From Liolophura sinensis (Eukaryota > Mollusca > Polyplacophora > Chitonida > Chitonidae): a stretch of 64,000 bases of DNA. Below, piece after piece: positions 44,674 to 56,900 of the stretch. The position numbers and the translations under genes were made by a program. Positions within the stretch are counted from its first letter, which is position 1. Each line of letters starts with the position of its first letter. Location of the stretch: positions 19,587,338 to 19,651,337 of the forward strand of contig NC_088302.1 of assembly GCF_032854445.1 (NCBI RefSeq), written 5' to 3'. The notes below the pieces were generated by a model, which searched no databases, was not told where the DNA came from, and worked only from the letters and a program-made list of their open reading frames with translations.

Positions 44674-45807
44674 ATAGATTTGTGATGGATAGGACTGAAA
44701 TATAAATAAATTTAGTACTCCACGAATTACAGAGGACATTAAATATTTTACCAGTGGAGTGGTCTTCTGGGATCACGACAGGCTCATGTGACTGAAGTGT
44801 TTGTCTTGTCGAATCAGATTAGCCCCTGACCAGTGAAAATGAGGACGATTCCAGCTTTACCTTGTTCATCTTCCCCTCCAAGTCAGGAGATTTGTCAAGT
44901 ATTATGGTTATTAAAGAATACATGTATATGAAACCATTTATTATTTCTTCAAATACAGTTAAGAATGTGTCCTTACTTTTAAAAGTACTGGTACAAAAAA
45001 TGGTTGTAACTGGTATAACCTACAGTTTTTTAAGGCATCAATGGTCAATTTGGAAAATCGGTAGCCTTGAGTGTTGATGTCAATGGTGATAGTTGTCAAA
45101 ACTACCCTGTCATGGAAAACACATATAAATTACATGGGCTATCAAGAAACATAACACAGCATCAAAAAAAAAAAAAAATAAAATAAAAAAAAAATTTCCC
45201 TTAAAACCATTGTTTTTTTGTTCAGAGTTTCCTTTCATAACTCTGGTAACAAGCAGCTTGCATCACCCAGGCTGGACGTGCACAGGCCCATTTTGGCAAG
45301 ACTTTCACCTTTTTTGTTAGCTTTGCTTATTGTTGCAATTTGATGTTGAATCTAGGACTGCCACAAGCCGAATCAGTACTTTTAAAAACACTAAAATCGA
45401 ACAGGTGATGATCCACACATGAACTCAACATACAAAAAAACAATAAGAACACTTTCCATTTGAGAATTCTTTATTCATTGGTTCTCTCAAGTAAAAAGTT
45501 TACTTGATTCGAATGATATCTATCCACTAATACCAATACAAAGTTCATGTATATACAAAACAGTTTTAGAATTCTAATATTGAAACAATACATTGCATTT
45601 TAGGTATTCTTTCTCGACTTCTTGAATACCGATACAGGATTGGACAATTGTAGCGTAGATTTCAGTCTTCTTATTTCCTAGATTTCATAGCATGAAACCA
45701 GGTTAAACTTTATCTAAACATCTTTGGTGGTGTTTTTTCTAAATGTTGGTCTGGAGTGGTTGCACAGTACATGTACCGCATTACTAATCACCCAAAATTA
45801 GAAATAG
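44674..45807. other. 3' flank of C9orf85 homolog
   Basis: Probable 3' UTR followed by unique AT-rich sequence, with A-rich runs near 45165-45195. No coding exon or RNA gene seen. Confidence 0.4.
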
Positions 45808-46015
45808 TACCCTATTTCTTCTAAATTTTGGGACACTTGGTCTGCACATTTTGGCCAATATATATGTAATTCTAAGAGGAATATTGGAGTTTTCAAACAT
45901 GGCTAGACCATCAAATGAGCTACATACTCGTATCTTTACATTTCCAAAAAGGCTGGTAAAGAAATGTAATATTCTACTTTTAACACTAGTAATATCTGTT
46001 CCAAATTTTAGGGTA
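45808..46015 (+). mobile_element. MITE family C copy
   Basis: TACCCTATTTCTTC start and TTTTAGGGTA end. The interior AAAAGGCTGGTAAAGAAATG and TAATATTCTACTTTTAACAC match the element at 28504-28728 in inverted orientation. About 208 bp, no transposase. Confidence 0.7.
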
Positions 46016-47410
46016 GTTATTTACACATTAATTGACAAATCCGATTCCATATCAAATCATCAACAGTTGTTTGTTAGTTTTTTGACCAATACCTGACTAA
46101 TTGCTGGTCATGAATGGCAAATTTTACATGCATGTACAATGTAAATGTATTGTTCTTAGCACACTGCAGGATTCAAATATAAAAGCTGTGAAGACTTTAA
46201 AGCAAACAGATTACAAGAGAAAGGTTTTAATTATTTGCAAGATTAAATACTTTATACAGTTCATAGTATACATGCATATGAATATATGTATGAGAAATAC
46301 TACACTGAAGACAGAAGGATTGACCCAGATGCACTTCCACCCTTCCCAGGGGAAGGAAACCCCCTGTACACTGTAAGAAAGTAACTTCAGCCCAAACACT
46401 CCAAAAGCAATTAAGAAATTGAGTTCTTAAATTTTAAGATGTACAAGTGACAAGATGGCCAGTAAATTCACAACTTTGCCAGTAAGTACATGTATTTCTT
46501 GTGCAAACATATTTGTACCCAGAGTAACACAGCAAATCATACTGACAGAAAAAAAAAAAACAAAAAAAAAAACGAATAACTACCAAGTACTAAAACCTCA
46601 TCTGTATTCCAATCTTTAATTCCTGATGAAAATTGAATCATGTCTGTTGGCTTCCGTATCATATCCTGCTGCCATTCTGCACACCACACACCCATTTACC
46701 ACAAATTAACTACACTAATCATTCACACACACACAGCAAAATGTACAATCAAAAATAATATGGTGCACAAAATTGCACTATCTTCAATAAGGTTGCACCG
46801 AATTACCTCCCTTAAGGTCACTCTCGCTTTAAAAGGTGCACTTATAGGAGAGCATGCAGTGTTGAGGTGGGGCTTCAAGAAAATTGCTTACGGCGAGTTT
46901 AAGCGGCATACGTTAGTTTTAAGTCTGATTTTAAATTTGTAAACTTATTCAAATAGCCCAGGATAAATGTAATGTATTTTATAAAATCCCATTTGGAGGT
47001 GATTTAAAAATCCTGGACAAAATAAAACAGGCAGCATCGGTGAACTCCATCAAATATATATGTTCCATTTAACCTGAAAAACATAAGACTGCATTTAAGA
47101 TCTCTTGATATTTGTACCACTCTCAAGTCTGATTTTAATGTTTTTACATTATGTTGTTTATATAGAAAATATTTGTCAATCTTGTGACATAACCTGCGTA
47201 CTGCATACTTTGCAGTCCTACATCTCGTAGTTTCACGCCTCAAAACTGATCTTGCAACAAGACCGGGAATTCAGAGCAAGTCTATTACCCATTTTGTACT
47301 TTTTTGTACAACGTGACCTAATGCGATGTCATCAACTGTACATGTTTTACGTGGTTCACCATATTCATTGGGACATTTTATCATTGGTATAAAACAAAAC
47401 ATATATTATT
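46016..47410. other. Intergenic between convergent C9orf85 homolog and TIMM44
   Basis: Unique AT-rich DNA with A-tracts near 46550-46573. Part of it may be TIMM44 3' UTR. No coding signal recognised. Confidence 0.4.
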
Positions 47411-47509
47411 CTCTTGCATTCTGCTGATTTACCATCACTCACATATCCACATTTCACAGTGAGCCACAAGCACGAAATAAACTCTGCAAGCCTGATCACC
47501 ACTACTGGC

Positions 47510-47930
47510 TCAACGCCACAGTTTAGTCTTCTCGTGGTACTGCTGAAACTCCACATACTCAGAACAGGAAACTTGATGTCCACCCAATTTATCCAGTTAT
47601 GCAACTCCACATCTTTGATCAGTACTGCAACTCCACAGACTTTAACCAGTACTGGAACACTACAATCTTTGATCAGCACTACTGGAGCTCTAGACAGTGA
47701 CACCTGTCAATCGCTACAGTCCACCATTGGTTCTCCACAGTGTCTGATCAGAACTACTGCAGCTCCACAGTTTTTGATCAGCACTACTCGAACTCCACAC
47801 TGTTTGATCAGCACTACTGGAACTCCACAGACTGTCAGCCTTCAATCAGTAATACTGGTTCTCCGCAGTTCGGCACTATTGGAACTCAGCACTGAAACCC
47901 ACTATAAGACACCGCAGATCACATCTAGGG
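47510..47930 (-). repeat. 30-bp minisatellite beside the TIMM44 stop codon
   Basis: About a dozen degenerate 30-bp units (plus strand: AACTCCACAGTTTTTGATCA then GCACTACTGG). Since 30 is ten codons, a 184-codon plus-strand frame stays open across it; this is not a gene. The minus-strand unit CCAGTAGTGCTGATCAA resembles the end of the TIMM44 coding region (GCCAGTAGTGCAGAGCAGTGG). Confidence 0.75.
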
Positions 47931-47970
47931 CTTTAACCGCACAGTTGTTGATTCACTATACCGTGTGACC

Positions 47971-50900
47971 CTATAGCCACTGCTCTGCACTACTGGCCGA
48001 GATGTCCAGTAACTTCCAGGCAGCTCTGGGGTTCAGTTCTTCTTGATCACGACACAGGGCCCACACATACAGGATCCTCAGAATTTTTTCCTGTAAACAT
48101 CAACATAAATCATGTTATTTTAAGTTTACACTTCTACATTTTATTATTCAGTCAAACTCTTCATGTATAGCCCAATTAAATTCACACTTTTAGACGGCTG
48201 ATGAATTTTAATCAATACAGTATCCAGTCTGACTGGCATTTTCCTTCATGATCCAAAATTGAATGTTCCAGGTTGATAATCTCAAGACCAATTTCCCAAA
48301 CAACCTTTAACAAAATACTACCAAAGAACTAAAAGAAAGTATATAATGTAAGAAATTAGGATGGATATATTCAAAGAGAAGCAGTCAATAGTTTCAGTGA
48401 TGATGATGGAGAGACACAAGGACTGTTCTTGGTTAATTGAACTGAATCAGCATCTGTATCACTTACGATGTTAGTTCACAAGTTTTTTTTTATCATCAAA
48501 ATATATATATCTCAGATGCGCTAAGATATGTATGTTGATATACAGGTGTGACACTTACTGGGTCCCCCTCCACCAGTTGGCCCTTACTGTCACATACGCT
48601 CATGATCTGCTGGGCGTTAAAGCTGATCACCAGCACCGGGCCCTGCTCCATGATCTTACCAGCGGCCACCTGAAAGGCAGCCAGGAATCCCTAATTAAAA
48701 CTCTCTATGTCTTTGTGAAGAATAGGACAAACACACAATTACTGGCCTTAACATACTTTTCTGTACAGTGCCTGAGACTGAAAGTGAAGTACCCTAAATT
48801 TTCAACAAATTCGAGCACAGATCTACTGAATACTCGACCACATTACAGGAATGATATCTTACTTGGACAGGTGATTGGCAGGACCTGTGAAGTGCCCCCT
48901 AACACCTAAACAATACATTTTAGTCTTCATAATCATATAAAGTGTGTTTTCAAACTCCCTCTGGTTATACTTTGCTGGTCGAATCTGATGAGGATTGATT
49001 GATTTCTGTTGTGCCGTATACACCACAGAGAATGTAGTTATTTAGAGGAAGATAAAGTGCTGGATGGAATACAAGGGGGACAACCCAGGTTGTGACGAAA
49101 AAAGAAAAACCCAAATGTGGTGTAGCACAGTTTAGCATGCTGCATTACATTTATCATGCAGAAGGTGTCACTGTGTGCAACATTCTGTATCATTCACCAC
49201 CCTGTGACGTGGTCTTATCAAATGAGAGGAAGAGAAGCTTACACCACACGTATAATAAAGACAAGTTTGTATCATCCCGGACTAACTGGTTCCAATGTTT
49301 ACTGGGTGTTAAAGGAGATCCTTAACGACATTTTTTCATACTTAATGTTCACTAGACACAATATTTATGCTATGTTAGTCTGTAAAATGCACATAAAAGA
49401 AAATATTATGTTAAATAGTTACATTTAAAAAAACAACAACATTAAAATTGGACCCTAGGCCTGTTGTGTTGACAGTGGAGTTCTGGTCGGGTGAGGTCAA
49501 GCCAGGATTATGTATTGAAAAGCCCAGCAAAGCACTGCTGAATCCGTACCGTACTACCTTTATCTTGGTATTAACCTTAGCCCACAGGAAAGCACCAGTC
49601 TTGAAGTTGTGTTCCACATGAAGTTTTGCTTCTTTCAAATAACACAGATTGATTCATCCATTTTAACACAGGGCAACTCAAGTGATTTGAGTGAAGTTTG
49701 GTTAATTTCTTATCAGAAAAACTTAAGTGTTGGCTTCGAAAGTATCGCTTCAAGACCTTTAAATGCTTCTCAAAGTGCAATTTTACAGGCCAAATTTCTC
49801 AGGAATTACCAGAATCAAAATGTTTGTCAGATTTTGTCACCTATGCACTTTTGTACGTAAGATCTACATTTTTCTTAAACTTTGTTAACAAATCTTTAAA
49901 TTGGTCAAATTTTATCACAGCATGAACAAGACAAATATCGATCTTTTAACACTTTATTTATACCTGTAGGCAGCCAATTTAACACTTATTTCATATAAAC
50001 TGTATTTATAAACTTTCTAAAAGAATAACAAACTATTATCTTGACCTGTTAAGCTGAAAATGACACAAAATGCCACATGGTTTTTTTTTTCACATTTTTT
50101 TGTTTTATCACAGATACCATGATCCCCAATTCGTCTATATGAGTTAGGATAATTCTTTTATAGCTCAAATCTGTCACTCACATCCACATTGTTAATATCC
50201 AAAACCCTGGAGTTGAACTTGTAACCTGCTGCAAAAGCCTGCTTAATCGGGTGGGCCAGAGTGTTGAATGGCTGACAAAATAATACAAAATTAAAACATC
50301 TATTCATTCATTAAACTTCAGGATAATCATTAGCATCAAATACAATTTAAGTCACTGAAACAACTAAACTGAACAATTAAAGAAAACAATTAAATAAAGT
50401 CTATTATGTAGCCTACTTATGAGAGGAGAATGGAGGACAGGTTGTGGAGATATACAGAAGAACAAATTACAAAAATGAAAATTACAATATGAAAAATGTT
50501 GAGCCTTGGGATTAACCAGTAACTTTTTGCATCCAAAACTGTACTTAAAATATGCATGAGAAGTAAAACAAAAAATAATAAAAATAAAAAATTACAAATA
50601 AATACAAATAAACACACACTAAGCTGTTCCTTTCCTTGCAATTAAATGGCTAACGTGTTTACATGTAAACCTTCTCAAACTGATCAAAACTCACAGCCTC
50701 ATAGCACCAATCCTTCAGAACTTCTAAATCTCCTCGCACCATTGCCTGGGAGAAACAAACAAAATTATTCAAATATTACTCTCAGTTTTGCCAATCATTG
50801 TTTAACAATATTACTCTCAGGTTTGCCAATCATTGTTTTACAATATTACTCAGTTCTGCTAACCACTCTTTTACAATGTTTGTGGGCTTGAATCAGATTT

Positions 50901-53900
50901 ATCTTGGGTTTTGACATAATTTCACATGTATGATCATGGTAAGTCCTTTTACCAGAATGGCATCACATTCACAATATTGCCTTACTGAAACTGCATACTA
51001 AGGACATCAGCTATGACACCATTTATTGAGCTGCCTAACTGAAAAAAATGCTGAACCAGACACCAGACATGCTGCCCTCCCCACTTGTGTCACAACCTTG
51101 CATGTAATATGCGTTGTCTTGTTCAGACAGTGCTGTCTCACTGAATCAGCATGTCATAGACACCAAATGTTACACCTATCTTATTACAGCCTTGTTATAA
51201 GTAGGAAGGCCCCGCACTAGGTGCTGTAACTCAGCGCGTGTACTGCATAAATTTGCATGCCATATTGGTGGAAAACAAGGTCTTGAACAGACAGAAGAAA
51301 TAGCCCTTAAAAACGTTGCCAAAACTTACTTACCTCCAATATATTTGGGATAATTTCTTTCTCGCACTCCTCAATAAATCTTTCTTTTGTGAAGTTAGGG
51401 TCTATTTTGACAATCTCTGTCAGTACCTCGGACATTTCTGTCTTGGAGAACATACCTCCTGCAAACAGCACATACATGTACATTGTTAGAATTACAACAC
51501 ATGGGAAATTTATTTACTTTATTTACTGATTGGTGTTCAATGCCAAACTCAATCTCACTGCATAACAGTGATCAGGTTTATCAGTCATATTGTTTCAAGA
51601 GTAAAGAACCACCCTTCCCAAGGTCTACATTGAAATTTTGTCTGCGGACGATCGTGGGTTTAGCACCCAGTTTCCTCAGAACCACCCTTCCCAAGGTCCA
51701 CACTGAAATTTTGTCTGCGGATGATGGTGGGTTTAGCGCCAAGTTTCCTCACACCATCATACTGGCTGACATCGTACAGGTGAAAGTATTCCTGAGTATG
51801 ACATACAACACCAATCAAATAAATAAATAAATAAAACATATTGAATTTTCTTCTCTAATTGCTAACAGCTAATGTTCACATTTTAAGGATATTAAAAAAC
51901 AAAATCTGAATCTATAAAGCAGCGAAACGAAATTGATCAGCTTAGATATGAATATGCCTGTCCATATCAGTTTCACACTCAGAGACCTGTCAATCATCAG
52001 GCAACAATTAAAAACAATTTTTTTGCGCTCTCAATTTACTTCTGGGGCCAGTTGTTCTAAAGCCTGGGATTGACTTTAGCTCAGACTGAAGTGCCATTTG
52101 ATTTGGATTTAGCTGGGATTAAGATACACAGAAGGATAAGGAGCCCTACTGTTCTCGCTCAGTCAGGCTTGAGAATCATGCCTTCGCTTCGCTTTATCAC
52201 GTGGTAGTCCGAGACTTTTAAATTTAAGTTTGATAATGCTACTGTCATCACACGTGAAAAAAACAAAATACGCTATGGAAATCCCACTTAAAAATTGCAA
52301 AGCTGTTGGGTTCATTCGTCCAATCAAATGATCAAGATGACTCGTTCAAAATTCAGTCACCAATAGCCCTGTGACCAGAATCTGGTAGATTACAGATTGT
52401 AACTGCCATACAAATAATTTTACATCTATGAGTCATCTTCTTCATCCTCAATGACATAAAAAAAAAAAACAAACAAAAAAAGCTCATTTTATTTATACTA
52501 TCATTTTTGGACCCATTTTTTTTTTTTTAAATAATTTCTTTATTATAAATTTCTTTTCTGTTAAAGTGTGAACAACTGTAGAAAGTGGGCTTTTCTGTGT
52601 AATTTCTACTAGATTCTAAAGTGCACTCCTGCACAGCCAGATGTACAGTAACAGAACTATTTACATTTTAGATGTCTATTTCAGCAACTAGCAAATTGGG
52701 TCTTTAATTATTTTAGTGCTTATTGCATTTATTTACAACAGTATGGCATATAAAATAAAAACCGAGCCATAAGATTAAATTAAATGGCGTAATATTATTT
52801 AGTTTATACAAACAAAACAAACGCAGAACTGTCAGTAGGTGTACGGCTGATTGAGCATGTGGATTTGGCAGGCTACTTATGTAAATATATAAGTGGAAGA
52901 GAATGAAAAGACTTTTCATTTTAGGCTGCTCTGTTATTGTAAACTGTTTTTACAAAACATTTTTTTTCTTTTGCAGAGTTGATTACCTCGAAAATCCAGA
53001 AGGAGGGAGTCAATTGGCTGTCGTCCCACATGTAGTGTTTGTTTGATATGGAGTCCGTGAGATATAGAATTAAAACTTTAGATGGTGTGTTATTATTTAA
53101 CATTATTTTTTCGAAATTATTTCTCAACACACCATAGTTCTCTCAGAATGTTTCAAAATTTTGATAGCAGTTGTGGTTGAAGAAACAGGGTAACTCTTAC
53201 ATGTATATCAGTTGTATGATAAATTACGTGTACAGAATTTTTGAAGTTAAAACAAAATACTGTTTTGATTTAAGACGGTGTCTTTTACTGCCTTAACTTT
53301 ATTTGCTTTAACACCTGTATTTTTAAGTCTAAACAGCTGGAGGGTGGGGAAAGTGGGCTAATAATCAGAGATCATGTAGCAATTAAGGGTCACAGAGACA
53401 AGAACTTTTACACCTATTACTATTTATTTAATTGATTGGTGTTTTATGCAGGGAGATCATGGAGATATGGTCACAGATACCATGAGAATGTCTTCCTCAG
53501 GTTTGGCATTTAGTGCCATTGTCAAGAACAAAAGAAAACATGAAAGCGGCATATAAAGTGTCTTTGCTTGACCTTTACAAGCACGCACAAGAAAAGTATG
53601 CTTTCTATCATTACGTTTACAACTCGTTTATTACGGGACATAAGACTCATTTTTTTAAACTCCCTCAGCAATCAGTAAGCCCCAGGTTGTACACATCATC
53701 ACGTGAGTTCTACAAAAATACCTTGATTATCTGGAAAGCTGAAAATTACACAAATCCAACAAATAGGCTAATGCCGACATCGATTTGAAAATAGGTATTT
53801 TCCTATATAACATTTTGCGGGACGAATTTCTTCACCCACCCTGTTTATAACCAGAGAAATCACGTGGTCTCTAGCTTCCGGGTTGTCTTATAGAATAGCA

Positions 53901-56900
53901 TATAATTTCACACAATTATCTGTTGGTATCGGCAATCATACTTTTCCATGTATTTTGAAGAAGCGAACGGCATTTTGACCATAACCTAGCGGGCATTATG
54001 GCAACAGGTGTGTTGACTATATTCTGAAGGTCTGTGGATGTGACATTGGCTCTGTCCGTGAAGAAGACACTGGATCTGTCCGTGAAGAAGACAGTGGCTC
54101 TGTCCGTGAAGAAGACATTGGCTCTGTCCGTGAAGAAGGCATTGGCTCTGTCCATGAAGAAGACATCAGCTCACTCTGCCAGTTGACGATAGTTCCCGAA
54201 GCAGTCTAGACATGTCCGGGCTTGCGGTGTGCTACCCACACTTTCTGGTCCCACTGCTGGGGCTAAAACAACAGCGAGTCTAACACCGTGGGCTCTAACG
54301 GTTTTCACATCCATTCATCTCTTAACCCAGGTATTAGGATGAGACTGGTATAAAAAATTTTAGCCTGACTATACTCCGCATACACCTTGAGCAACTGGTA
54401 GCAGTCTCTAAGGTCATGTTTGGGGGGATCACAGGAACAGTCCTGACATTCATGTACTGATTCTGAGATAGTTACACCCCCAAACCCTAATTCTTTAACC
54501 TTTTCAAACACCACTGCGACCGATATTTTGCAACGTTTTGAATAAACTATGAAGTGCAGAGAAATAATCCACACAGATTTATGAAGCTTGCATCATTGTT
54601 GACACAAACAAATCTTTCTTGGTGTCATTTTCATAACAATTGTACATATAAATTCCACTGAAAAAAGTGTTTTGGTGGTTGAAGATTTGAAGATTTAGAG
54701 CATCATATTTCTTCCACGACATTTGCCGAAATGGTACAAAGTGATACTCATTTTTTCATTGTCATTCAGCACATAGATGTATATAGCAGGTAATGACTTA
54801 CCAAATAGGTATCCTATCTTATCTGTGAAAGTCCTAGTAGCTCGGATAAGAACATTGTCACTTTCATCATACTTCATTTTAAGATCAAATAATTCTGCAA
54901 ACAGACAACAAAGAACAAAAAGCTAACTATAGTAATGAAAAAAAAAAGAGACATTCAGTTGTAGATGCATTTAAAGTACTGATGACTTGCATCTTTTGGA
55001 TACCCTTTTCTGGTTTCATTTACAGCTGCAAGAAATAAAAAAGTTTCACTGATTTTCTTCACACATTTATGCCACACATTTAAGTCTAGCAATCTTGAAT
55101 GACAACATTTCAAGCTGTTCATACATGTGCTAACAATTGCATAGACTACGAGGACTGCCCTCATGAATGTATCTACACCAAGAGATGCAGCTTTGTCTGC
55201 ATTTATTTGTCTCTCTGTCAATAGCTTTAAGGCAAAAGTCTTAAATGGATTTGTGCACAACTCGGCCTTGGGCCAAACACCAACCCATTCAATTTTGATG
55301 ATGACTGTGTTCTGGAACTGGACTCAGGATATTTTATAAGGATTCATTTTCACCACTACGAGACACAACACAAGTGCAAAGTACATGTATTGTCCAGGCA
55401 TAAGTTCACTGTATTATTTATTTATTTATTTATTTATTTATGAGGTTTTGCTTTGCATGATGAATGTCCATTTTACGTGTACAAAGAGAACCAATGCAAC
55501 TTACCATCCAAGCGACAAACATAGCTTTTAAAAAAATGCTAGCTGGAGATGAAAATATTAATGGAAAGGCGGCATATTTTTTAAACCCATAAGGTGACGC
55601 CAGTGTGAAGCAGGTCCTCCAGCTCTAGCTATGTCAAAAAATGATTGTTGTGCAATGTCTGCAATGTTACAATGTATTAGTTCCTAATGTAATGTCGTTC
55701 TGTCTTTATTGTGACGTCAAATTGATGAGCTGGGAAACGTCAATAAAATGGTGTCAAGGTCGAACTGCTGGACATTTGACAGGCCTCCATTCATTGAGCA
55801 CAGATTTTTTTGCCTGTTGAAAATAAAACTCTCACACCGCTGAGTCAGTTAGCATTCATCTGACTGGATTTTGGTGATGAACCACTGTAATTCTTCAACC
55901 TTTTCGCATATTTGCAGGTTGTTTATTCAAGCATATTCTGAAGGTATTATTCTGCACTGACTGATAAAAATAAATTTTTTGTGCAGCTCTGAAACTGGCC
56001 AATTCAACCAATGTAATTTTGTCTCCAAAATCAAATTAAAAATGTGCTTAAACTGCACTGTACGTTATCCTTGAGGAATTAGGGTAACGGCGATCAACAG
56101 ATGAAAGGGATTATACTTACTTGTTACATATTCATTGTTGTCTTTGAAGTTCTGCCAGCTTTGATACCAACGAGAATCCTTGTGCATCACCATACCAGTA
56201 GCTTCTCTGAAAATACAAGGGAGAAGTATTTCACCAACCGAAAAGGTTTGTGTAGTGGCAATTCACAGTCACTCTCTTCAAATATGGAAGATGTACTAGA
56301 GTATTTCTCAGAAGAGCTGTTTGCCCAAAATTACATTTTTCAATTTTAAAAGTGCAGTTCAAGATATCATTGGATATATAGACATTTGAAAGACCTGTTA
56401 TTATGAATGACCCATTCAGCTATGTGTATGAATGTCAACTGAGGCCATACATGTAGTTTCACATTTAAATAATCATATTAACTGTCAGTTGATTTGGCTA
56501 TGTACTATCAATTATTATTTCTGTTTTAACACATCAATCTAATACTGCAGTATTTGAGAACAGATGCCTCTCTGTACTCACGTGTTTGCTTCCACATGTT
56601 TGTTGTCTCCAGCTTTTGATGAGTAGTCAGATCTCATTTTCAGAGTGGCTGAGACAAAAAAACAACACACACACACACATAAGATTATTGCAGTAACATT
56701 ATACTCTAGGATTTGGCTAAGCCTAGCCAGGGACACTAGTAACAGGACTGTAGCCAAAAAAGAGCACCAAGTAATCACACACTTTTTTCTTTATTTTTTT
56801 TTTTTTTTTAGATATTTGCTGATAACAAGATACTGTCTCCGTTAGTTACTGGAACTGGAAGATCAAAGTTTCAAAAATGTTTTGAAAAATTAAACATATT

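Noticed and set aside
47414-47968. 184-codon plus-strand open frame opposite the TIMM44 3' end
   Set aside because: It is kept open by a 30-bp (ten-codon) tandem repeat; no domain, low-complexity Ser/Thr repeats only.
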